A stretch of 64,000 bases of DNA, from the NCBI GenBank assembly GCA_021927905.1, contig BLLK01000045.1, forward strand, positions 1,922,001-1,986,000. The letters run 5' to 3'. The notes beneath the pieces were generated by a model. The model was not told the DNA's origin, searched no databases, and was given only the letters and a program-made list of their open reading frames with translations. This DNA comes from Chaetoceros tenuissimus (lineage: Eukaryota > Bacillariophyta > Thalassiosirophyceae > Chaetocerotales > Chaetocerotaceae). How positions within the stretch are numbered: the first letter of the stretch is position 1; each line of letters starts with the position of its first letter. This document shows positions 9,315 to 16,792 of the stretch, piece after piece. The translations under genes were made by a program, and so were the position numbers.

Positions 9315-10984
9315 ATGTCCAAAGACCAAGATAAAAAGATCAACTACAAGGGAAAGAAACGAGGAATGAAGCCTCGCTCAAAAAGAAACAGGAAAAGACC
9401 AAGGGGAGGTATAGGAATAATGGGAGAAATGGATGGGAACAATAGCAGTGAGCCTACAAAGCTACAAATAGACATTTTGCCATTGTGCTTTCCTGGGGAT
9501 CAACTTCAAACCAAAAAGAGAGTCAGAATAGTTCGGCCTTATCCTTTCACATTTGCAACATTTGCAAAAGCTCGTTGGTTGGGTAGATCTTTACTTGATG
9601 TTTATGCTGATGAATTTGGAGCTTATCCTCGAGTATATTACCGGACTGCAATCGAAGAAGGAAGAATTCTTGTAAATGGCAAGAAAGTCGATTGTGAATA
9701 CAAAATCAAAGGCAACGATGAATTGGCGCACATAGTCCATAGGCATGAACCAGTCGTTTCGATATCTCAAGTTAGAGAAGGTCAAAAGATTGACAGTAAA
9801 CCTTTCATATCAGTTGTTTACGAAGACGACAATATAATCGCAGTTGACAAGCCAAGCGCCATACCAATTCATCCATGTGGAAGCTACAATTTTAATAGTC
9901 TTTTCCATGTTCTTGAAGACCAAGATGAGGCTTTGAAAGATAGTCTATACAACGTACATCGTTTGGATAGACTTACATCGGGTCTAACCGTTATAGCGAA
10001 GAATACTGAAACTGCCAAAGTATTAGGAAAGTCAATCATGGATAGGGAACATTGTCAGAAAGTTTACTTGGCTCGGGTGAAAGGAAAATTTCCAATGAAT
10101 GTTACAAAGAATGATACTTTGGAGCGAGTAGTGGAAAATACTGTACCTGTTTATGGAGAGTGGCAATGTCCTGATGATGCGAATAAAAATGAGACACCTG
10201 CAACATGCTACTATATTTCAAGCTCAGATGGTGAAGTAGAGCGAAATATGTCTTTGAGCGATGTATTTGAAAATAAAGTTGATATATCTGCATTGATGCA
10301 AGATGGGACTATCGAGAACTCAACTTGGATCAATCTCTCAGTGCCCTGTGAAATCGTTGATCCGAAAAATGGGATCTGCGAAGCTGGCAAAGGGAAACCT
10401 GCGCAGACGTCCTTTGCAGTTGTAAGATATGATGAAGAAACTGATTCAACTGTTGTATTAGCAAAGCCAATGACAGGTGAGTTTATGTATAAACGACATG
10501 ATTCTTGTTCAAATGCAAAAACCTGACCCTCGACGATTTTTTAGGAAGGACGCATCAGATCAGATTACACCTTCAGTACCTTAATCATCCAATTTGCAAT
10601 GATCCAAATTATGGTGGAGATATGAATTTTGCGGATAGAGATAGCATAGATCTTTGTAATCGTGCAAAAGAAAAAATGAAGCACATGGATAATGAAACAA
10701 ATAATACAGAAAGACCTGAAAATTCGACAGTATCAGATACACCAGCGACTGAGGATGAACTTGCTAAAGCTGGGATTGGATGTCATAGTCGTGGAGAGGA
10801 TGAACCCTTATTGGACTTTATTCAAAGAACTTGTGTATGGTGTTCTAGGAATAGAGGCGGAGACCGAAATCTTCTCGAATTTCTCATTCGTTCACAAGGA
10901 ATATGGCTTCATGCGTATCAATACACATTGCAGGGTCCTGATGGTTTGGTTAGCTACAAGACTAGCGTTCCTGATTGGGCATAA
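9315..10984 (+). CDS. RluA-family RNA pseudouridine synthase
   Basis: There are two exons, 9315-10476 and 10545-10984, joined across a 68-bp GTGAGT...TTTTAG intron; the product is 533 residues. The enzyme isomerises uridine to pseudouridine in RNA. After a basic N-terminus (1-40) comes an S4-like RNA-binding part (about 90-150, with AIEEGRILVNGKKV). The catalytic domain starts at VVYEDDNIIAVDKPSAIPIH and contains HRLDRLTSGL with the catalytic Asp at residue 218. The motif GRTHQIRLHLQYLNHPI is formed exactly at the exon junction, which confirms the splice. About 110 residues of insertion separate the two motifs, more than in bacterial RluA, as in eukaryotic RPUSD/PUS8-9 types. Target RNA is not predictable. 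Confidence 0.95.
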
Positions 10985-11123
10985 GCACACATATGAATGA
11001 ATACTAAAAAGATTTTAAAGTGCATGACGAGACTTCGTTTTATACCATAATATTCACTCTGATGATATAGACTAAGCATCTAAAAATATGACTTGTTTTA
11101 ATTTTTATAAAAATGAAAAAAGA

Positions 11124-11156
11124 ATGACGGGAATGGGAATTGAACTCTTATCCTTT
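11124..11156. repeat. Dispersed repeat A, copy 1 (copy 2 at 11409-11440)
   Basis: The stretch starting ATGACGGGAATGGGAATTG recurs at 11409-11440 as ATGACAGGTATGGGTATG, with few substitutions and one indel; both end in ATCCTTT. Read on the minus strand, the centre resembles a tRNA B-box. Confidence 0.5.
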
Positions 11157-11203
11157 CTTTCATAGGCTGTTTGGCACGTTTATAATAGTATCATGTATTC
11201 ATG

Positions 11204-11234
11204 ACAAGTAATACTACTCTTATCTACACCAATA
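11204..11234 (+). repeat. Dispersed repeat B, copy 1 (copy 2 at 11367-11397)
   Basis: This 31-bp segment beginning ACAAGTAATACTACTCTTAT recurs at 11367-11397 with 2 mismatches. Repeats A and B alternate in the order A, B, B, A. Confidence 0.65.
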
Positions 11235-11534
11235 GGTCTCTGAGTCCTCTGATTAGACTGATATTCATCTCATTGATTACAGCTCTACTCAAATCGATTC
11301 CACATTAACAGTGAAGGACAAACAGTACATACCTCTCCGCCATTGGCACATCTAATAGTACTCATTACAAGTAATTCTACTCTTATCTACACAAATAAAA
11401 TGTAAAAAATGACAGGTATGGGTATGAACTCTAATCCTTTGTGACCATCATCATGTTGATAGTATGCAAGTAGGATATGTATCATCATCATAGAAATACT
11501 CATATCTACTCTTCTAGACCTCAAAAAATTTTGC

Positions 11535-11542
11535 AAAAAAAA
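11535..11542 (-). terminator. Pol III terminator of U6 snRNA
   Basis: There are eight consecutive T residues on the transcribed (minus) strand directly after the U6 3' end, as expected for RNA polymerase III. Confidence 0.8.
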
Positions 11543-11649
11543 GTTGCTTATACTCTTCGTTTAACGCGTGTCATCCTTGCACAGGGACCATGCTAATCTT
11601 CTCTGTATTTTAAGCTGTTTGTGTAATGTTCGGATCCGAAGACCCGAAC
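11543..11649 (-). ncRNA. U6: U6 spliceosomal snRNA
   Basis: The minus strand has the invariant U6 core ATACAGAGAAGATTAGCATG, covering the ACAGAGA box and the AGC triad. It is followed by CAAGGATGACACGC, the part that pairs with U4 and forms the internal stem-loop. The 5' end forms a hairpin, GTTCGGGTC-TTC-GGATCCGAAC. The total of about 107 nt matches U6, and an oligo-T tract follows. Compared with the common GGCCCCTGCGC, it reads GGTCCCTGTGC, a modest divergence. A TATA-like box lies about 21-31 bp upstream. The short introns in this window are spliced by the machinery this RNA serves. Confidence 0.93.
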
Positions 11650-11669
11650 GTTTGAGAAAGGAGAAAAAT

Positions 11670-11680
11670 AAATATATAAA
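11670..11680 (-). promoter_or_regulatory. TATA-like box of the U6 gene
   Basis: TTTATATATTT on the minus strand lies 21-31 bp upstream of the inferred U6 5' end, the usual place for a type 3 Pol III TATA element. No clear upstream sequence element was recognised. Confidence 0.6.
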
Positions 11681-11807
11681 GTCTTGATTTTTTTGTGAAT
11701 TTGACACATCAACAAGCTAATTGACTCGGAAAAGTCGAATTGCTTCCCGTAATGCTTGGAGCTACTACCATACTACGGCTAACTAGAAAAACACGTCCGA
11801 TAGGCCA

Positions 11808-11887
11808 TTTGTGAGTTGTGATTACGTACGTACTTACTCGTATTGGAGTAGTTTGTGAGTTGTGATTACGTACGTACTTACTCGTAA
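11808..11887 (+). repeat. Tandem direct repeat, period 44 bp
   Basis: Two copies starting TTTGTGAGTTGTGATTACGT, at 11808 and 11852, are identical for about 36 bases each, including TACGTACGTACTTACTCGTA. The TACGTACGTA palindromes are frequent in intergenic DNA of this window. Confidence 0.8.
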
Positions 11888-11962
11888 GGGAGTACGTAGT
11901 TCATCAGTTTTAAATTTTCATTTACAATTGTTTATGTTACATTCCTCTAACATACCATCATA

Positions 11963-13735
11963 TCATTCATTTGTTTCCTTGATGCACAAACAAGTCGACC
12001 CACTCTCAAGAAGAAGTGCGCAATCACAATAAAAGTATGTTATAGATCCCAAGAAAATCCCTTCATGATTTGAGTGGCACTTTTCTACACAGCTCAAACA
12101 AATGCCTCTGCCGTATTTTGGGAGCAAATTGCATTGAGTGCAATGGTACATTCTCCTTGTCCGGATACCATCCTTTGCAGCATGTCTCATTGATGTTTCT
12201 TGAAAGCTACACTTAGACCTAATTGCTTTGCAACATCGCTTTCCATTGAAAAAATTGATGCGTTGCTTCATTTCTATGTTACTGAATTCTGATGCTTTAA
12301 ACCCTGTATTTCGTACGTCCAATTCAACCAAGTGCTTACAATTATGAATCACAATACCAATCGCATATGAAGTTATATTGACGCAATTTTTCAGATCAAG
12401 AACAAGCAAATTCTTCAAATTACCTAGAGATATTACCCCAATATCTGTGATTAAGGAGTTTGACGAAACTTTTAGGGATGTAAGAGTTGTACATTTTGAC
12501 ACGTTCTCGATACCTTGATTGCTAATTTTGAAACAAGCAGATATATCTAGTATTGTAAGCTTGCGTCCATATTTGCCAATGTAAGAAAGAGACTCGTCTG
12601 TAAGATTATCACAGCATCTCATTTCCAAAGACACCAATGCATCCCTACAAGTAAGAAGAAGAATCTTTATATCGTCGTCTACAATCTTTGAAGAGCTGGA
12701 CACGTTCACTTCTTTTAACTGACCAAATGTTGATAGTGACAAGTATGCCAGTGAGTATGCAGGGCAACCCCCTCGTAATGATGAACCAAAGCTGAGATTC
12801 GCAACTTGGAGCCCTTTGCATACAACTATTTCATCATTCTGTAAAAATCCAAGAGAAGTATCATTGTCTCCAGTTCGAATTCTATCCACAATTTCTTCAG
12901 CTGTCCCAGTCTCAAAAAGAGCTTCCATCAATATGAAATGCTGTGATAGGTACCCTAATCGGATTCTTTCGCAATAGTCAATGTTCAGATACTTGAGATT
13001 TGTCAAGTGAGAAAAGATTATCTGTACACTCCTATCTGCAATTTTATTCAAGCCCATCAAATCAATAGATTCAAGATGGGGCAAATTTTTACAAATGGCT
13101 TCTACCGTTGCATCATTCAATGATTGTGAACAACCACCCAAGTGAAGGACTCGAAGCCTATTCAAAAATTTTGTCAGCCTTGCAATTTCCTCTGCCGAAA
13201 TTCTTTTACAACCATCTAGGTACAACTCCTCTATCTTTGAATCACTATGTTCAAGAAGTGACAAGCTACCAGCCATCAAACTCTTACAATTTGTAAAATC
13301 GACAACTTTAAGATTGCGACAAATATACTCGGATAGATGAATCCTCTCAAGTTGCATGAGATTATTACATTCAATCCTTTCAAGAGCACAGGAACTAGTA
13401 CGGTCTCGACGGGACCTTTCAATTGTCTCAAGAATGGAATTAACAATGTAATTTTGTTTGTTCTTTGGTATGAGATATGGCACTGGGTTATCATCATAGT
13501 CGACATATTTCGTTGCATCATCTTGGCTCTTCACTCTACCAACCAATTGACTGAAAATCATTTCTTTCTTCTTTGACAAGTGACTAGAAGATACATCGCG
13601 AAACAAGATAGATGTATACCGCAAGCAAAATAATTCGACTACATCTAGAAAGGAAAAAATAATATCTATTGTGTCCACAGCTAAAGCTTCAAAATCATTT
13701 GCATTTTCATGTGTGTCTTCCCTTTGCCGTTTCAT
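11963..13735 (-). CDS. F-box and leucine-rich-repeat protein with UBR-like zinc finger
   Basis: The start is the Met of MKRQREDTHENAND at 13735, giving 590 residues; a longer frame to 13837 adds 34 hydrophobic residues unlike a coding start. An F-box lies near residues 15-60 (LAVDTIDIIFSFLDVVELF). Cysteine-containing LRRs (AMN1/FBXL type) run from about 115 to 480, with motifs such as LEELYLDGCKRIS-like and LVSLEMRCCDNLTDESLSYI. The last 80 residues have CTQC, ICLSC, EKCHSNHEG and a terminal CDC, the spacing of a UBR-box zinc finger. Role by family: SCF substrate adaptor, with Skp1 binding the F-box and substrates the LRRs. The UBR-like end suggests N-degron or histone-tail recognition; that is inference. 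Confidence 0.88.
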   Translation of the reverse strand: MKRQREDTHENANDFEALAVDTIDIIFSFLDVVELFCLRYTSILFRDVSSSHLSKKKEMIFSQLVGRVKSQDDATKYVDYDDNPVPYLIPKNKQNYIVNSILETIERSRRDRTSSCALERIECNNLMQLERIHLSEYICRNLKVVDFTNCKSLMAGSLSLLEHSDSKIEELYLDGCKRISAEEIARLTKFLNRLRVLHLGGCSQSLNDATVEAICKNLPHLESIDLMGLNKIADRSVQIIFSHLTNLKYLNIDYCERIRLGYLSQHFILMEALFETGTAEEIVDRIRTGDNDTSLGFLQNDEIVVCKGLQVANLSFGSSLRGGCPAYSLAYLSLSTFGQLKEVNVSSSSKIVDDDIKILLLTCRDALVSLEMRCCDNLTDESLSYIGKYGRKLTILDISACFKISNQGIENVSKCTTLTSLKVSSNSLITDIGVISLGNLKNLLVLDLKNCVNITSYAIGIVIHNCKHLVELDVRNTGFKASEFSNIEMKQRINFFNGKRCCKAIRSKCSFQETSMRHAAKDGIRTRRMYHCTQCNLLPKYGRGICLSCVEKCHSNHEGIFLGSITYFYCDCALLLESGSTCLCIKETNE

Positions 13736-13834
13736 AGTAGGGTGCCATAGTTTTCTAGCACAGATACAGTAGAAGATATAAAGGGAATCGCTATGAGAGA
13801 GAAATAAAAGTATATGTATGAATAGGGTACCCTG

Positions 13835-13865
13835 CACTTAGGTACTACGAGTAAGTACCTAAGTG
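13835..13865. repeat. Perfect 12-bp hairpin near the F-box/LRR gene start
   Basis: CACTTAGGTACT (13835-13846) pairs with AGTACCTAAGTG (13854-13865) around a 7-base loop. It lies about 100 bp upstream of the chosen F-box/LRR start, so it could affect the 5' UTR or bind a dimeric factor. Confidence 0.6.
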
Positions 13866-14242
13866 TTTTGTGATCAGATGAATGATGATGCTGCTGCTCT
13901 AGTCCATGTTTGTAAACATGGCAGTTATTTCTATCCGTTAAAGATAAAGTACAGGGAAAATTGTTGTTGGAAGCCATTATGATTACACTTTGATCAAGGT
14001 ACCTTGACTTTGATATAATAATTCGTAACCGAATGGGTATGTAAATCTATTCTGATTGATGATAGTTTTATCCACTACGTAAAATAGTACTACAATAGAC
14101 TTTAGAACAAGCAATGATATTCTGTATTTATAGTTTAGTAAGGAAGTCTCTCCTTAGCCAATACGGATGACGAGATTTGAATTAGAATATTAGAATTTTC
14201 AAATAATGTAATGAAGTGATGATGTGATGACTGCTTCGTCTA
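13866..14242. other. Intergenic region between divergent genes
   Basis: This stretch of about 377 bp between the F-box/LRR and BspA LRR genes presumably contains both promoters. No other feature was recognised. Confidence 0.5.
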
Positions 14243-15265
14243 GTGCAAAACTTCACAACTACTGTCGACTTGTTAATGGTATTCAAGATGAAGTCAAAGT
14301 TAGGTAAATCATTGACAGATACAGAATGGGTGGAGATTGTAGCATTAGGTCCGGGAATACGAATGTACAAAGGGAAAAAGACTCACTTCTACAATGGAGA
14401 GAAAATTTGGGAAGGGATGTTGACTTTTATTCGTCATAATCTTGTTTACAACTGGGAAGAGAGGCAAACTTGGGAAGTCATCATTGTACTACCAGGAGTT
14501 GAAATCATTCCTTGGAATACTTTCAACGGGTGTAGTAATCTCGAGACTGTCATTATGCCTGATACAGTCAAGAGAATTGAAGTTGGAGCTTTCTGTCAAT
14601 GCAAATGTCTTGTATATATCAGACTTTCAAGGAATCTCGAATACATCGGAAATTGGGCATTCGATAGCTGTGCTCTCCTCGAGACTGTTATTATGCCTGA
14701 TACAGTCAAGAGAATTGAAGTTGGAGCTTTCTGTCAATGCAAATGTCTTGTATATATCAGACTTTCAAGGAATCTTGAGTACATCGGAGAAAGTGCATTC
14801 GAAAGCTGTGAATCTCTGACTTCAATATTCATTCCTCCATCTTGTAGAAAGATTGATGATAAAGCATTTCTTAGGTGTACGCATCTGTTGATGGTTGTGA
14901 AAAAGAAACAGGATAGAAATCTTGGTAGACGCATTTATCAAGGCACAGCATTTATCAAAAAACTTACATCTGAATGCGTTAAACATGGTTTCTACAATCA
15001 ACAAAGTAAGGAGGCAGCAGTCCAATGGATCAGGTCCATCCAACAGGGAGAAGCAAAAGCTCTTCACAGCGCATGCGCTTCTTGTAATCCCGTGTTTGAA
15101 ACCATCTATGCACTAGTGAAACAAAGAGGCATCAAAGCCATGAGAATGGAAAATCTATTTGGTTTTACCCCTTCACATTTTCTTTCAGCGAATCCTTACT
15201 CCGAAATTGAAGAAGGCGACCTTGTCAAGAAATATATTTTAGAAATGATGGGAGAGGTTGTGTAA
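14243..15265 (+). CDS. BspA-type leucine-rich-repeat protein (diatom family)
   Basis: This is a single exon of 340 residues; MKSKLGKSLTDTEW at 14288 is an alternative start. Residues 75-225 hold LRR_5 (BspA-like) repeats of about 23 residues with the pattern LETVIMPDTVKRIEVGAF / LVYIRLSRNLEYIG. The conserved C-terminal block (about 240-340) contains AVQWIRSIQQGEAKALHSAC, IYALVKQRGIKAMRM, FTPSHFL and ends MMGEVV. I know this architecture from a very large paralogous family in Chaetoceros, which supports the organism guess. No signal peptide was seen. Function is unknown; such LRRs usually mediate protein binding. A 138-bp internal duplication added two repeats recently. Confidence 0.85.
   Translation: MQNFTTTVDLLMVFKMKSKLGKSLTDTEWVEIVALGPGIRMYKGKKTHFYNGEKIWEGMLTFIRHNLVYNWEERQTWEVIIVLPGVEIIPWNTFNGCSNLETVIMPDTVKRIEVGAFCQCKCLVYIRLSRNLEYIGNWAFDSCALLETVIMPDTVKRIEVGAFCQCKCLVYIRLSRNLEYIGESAFESCESLTSIFIPPSCRKIDDKAFLRCTHLLMVVKKKQDRNLGRRIYQGTAFIKKLTSECVKHGFYNQQSKEAAVQWIRSIQQGEAKALHSACASCNPVFETIYALVKQRGIKAMRMENLFGFTPSHFLSANPYSEIEEGDLVKKYILEMMGEVV
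14540..14815 (+). repeat. 138-bp tandem duplication inside the LRR gene
   Basis: The unit 14540-14677 (starting CTCGAGACTGTCATTATGCC) is repeated at 14678-14815. It is nearly identical over the first 95 bases and more diverged over the last 40. The unit equals 46 codons, or two LRRs, so the frame is kept. Confidence 0.88.
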
Positions 15266-15752
15266 CTATTGTACAAAATCTAAAATTTATAACAACTTGT
15301 TATTCCCATATCTTTATGTAAATGTGCTCTTTTACATCCTTTTCTCCTTGGTCATACGGTATAGGCAATGAGAATCATTTATTGAAAATACTCTAAAAGA
15401 GAATTTACGAATCGAATCAATAGAAATGCAAATGAAGAGATTTACTAGAATGCTGGGTCTCTCAAATAATAATTCTCGAGTATGTATGTTTGAAATTAAT
15501 TTTTATCAGCGTGATCTTCTACTGACCAATGACATCATCAAATTAACCCCCTTAGTGTAGAAAAGAGGGGTAGAGAATAACCATAAACTAAATAGATCCA
15601 TGCGGATGAAAGATGAAACTCACACACTTCAATAGCACCATTCACTGTTCAGCGTGTGGTAAAACAACACGGTAAAGGATTTCCGATTCAATACTACTTT
15701 CTACCTCTTGAACATAACTAACAGCAACATATAGAACTTATCAAAAGCTAGA
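15266..15752. other. Intergenic region
   Basis: This 487-bp AT-rich stretch lies between two rightward genes. No gene, RNA or repeat was recognised. Confidence 0.6.
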
Positions 15753-16646
15753 ATGGGTCGAGCAAAGAAGACAGATGCATCGAAATATATACGTGCAGAC
15801 CACTTCACTTGGGAGCCAACTGCTACAGTGTCACGGAAAACACTGCAAGAGACAAAGACTTGCCCAAAACTTACAACTTTCAAAAAGAAGTCATGGAAAA
15901 GCGATGCATTCCTCCGAAATGATGATGAGCGTAAGCGTATAGATGATATTCTGTGCGAAGAAATGTATACATGGACAACCTTTTTCCACATGTGCAAGGT
16001 AGCACAGGAAATTCTGTGGTTGGTAGACTTGGCAGATTTCTTCAAGAACAGTGACGAGGAGAAAATTGATTATGTCAAACGAAGAGGTTCTGTGGATCTA
16101 AGGGCATATATTGAAAAGAAGGGTATAACTTCCACCGATGATCTAATTAGATTATATTTCAGAACAAATTTAAATTTGATGAACCCTGATCTTTGCGCTC
16201 AAAGCTGCGCTCAAAAGGTTGAATTTTGTAGGAAAAGAAAGTTGATGAGGCAATGCATCTCGGACAAAATTACAAAGTTGAAAATGTATGAATTAGATGA
16301 TGACTCCCAGCTTGTATACAACTTGCTTGTCAATTCTCGGTGGTTTGTTTGTGATAGAGAGATACCAATTGTCAAACCGTTTGAAAAGGGAGACACAGTT
16401 TATGTTGCAGATAGGATGAATTCGATAGAAGAAGATAGGGTACAATTTTATAAGGGTGAAGTGTTGGGTAGAAAGAAAGATGCCCCATTTTACAACGTCT
16501 TTTTCAAATGTTCGAATACGATTGAACGGGTCTACAAAGACTGTCTATGGACTAAAAGTGAATACAATCGTATTGCAAAAGAGGTGAAACAAAATGTTCT
16601 CAACGATCAAACGACGGACTCTAAAGTGGTCAGTGATTGGATTTGA
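15753..16646 (+). CDS. Unknown protein with C-terminal Tudor/SH3-like barrel
   Basis: This 297-residue single-exon gene is not assigned to a family. The N-terminal 60 residues are basic (MGRAKKTDASKYIRADHF...). Residues 70-200 are predicted largely helical, with FFHMCKVAQEILWLVDLADF. Residues about 212-275 (KGDTVYVADRMNS, VQFYKGEVLGRKKD, FYNVFFKCSNTIERVYKDCLW) have the spacing of a Tudor- or chromo-barrel-like fold that reads modified chromatin or RNA-binding proteins. That assignment rests on pattern only. There is no signal peptide or membrane span. The 3' end converges on the NCA2 gene with about 146 bp between. Confidence 0.7.
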   Translation: MGRAKKTDASKYIRADHFTWEPTATVSRKTLQETKTCPKLTTFKKKSWKSDAFLRNDDERKRIDDILCEEMYTWTTFFHMCKVAQEILWLVDLADFFKNSDEEKIDYVKRRGSVDLRAYIEKKGITSTDDLIRLYFRTNLNLMNPDLCAQSCAQKVEFCRKRKLMRQCISDKITKLKMYELDDDSQLVYNLLVNSRWFVCDREIPIVKPFEKGDTVYVADRMNSIEEDRVQFYKGEVLGRKKDAPFYNVFFKCSNTIERVYKDCLWTKSEYNRIAKEVKQNVLNDQTTDSKVVSDWI

Positions 16647-16792
16647 ATTAGAGGATATAGCCCTTTATGTATAGTAGCAATAGATTAGCAAAAGATTCAT
16701 ATCTTGTTCTTTTTATATCAACTTGTGCAATATAGAATATTTTCAATTTTAATTACAGTATTGGTGCTTTTGGTGTGCACATTTTTTTATGC

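Larger units (their letters stand above)
10985..11534. other. Repeat-bearing intergenic region left of U6
   Basis: This 550-bp region has no open frame. It carries two pairs of short dispersed repeats, annotated separately. A degenerate tRNA T-arm-like stretch on the minus strand (GTTCAATTCCC) lies within one repeat, but no complete tRNA folds by eye. Confidence 0.55.

Noticed and set aside
11100-11180. Degenerate tRNA on the minus strand
   Set aside because: There is a B-box-like motif, but acceptor and T stems do not pair and no A-box or anticodon arm is found.
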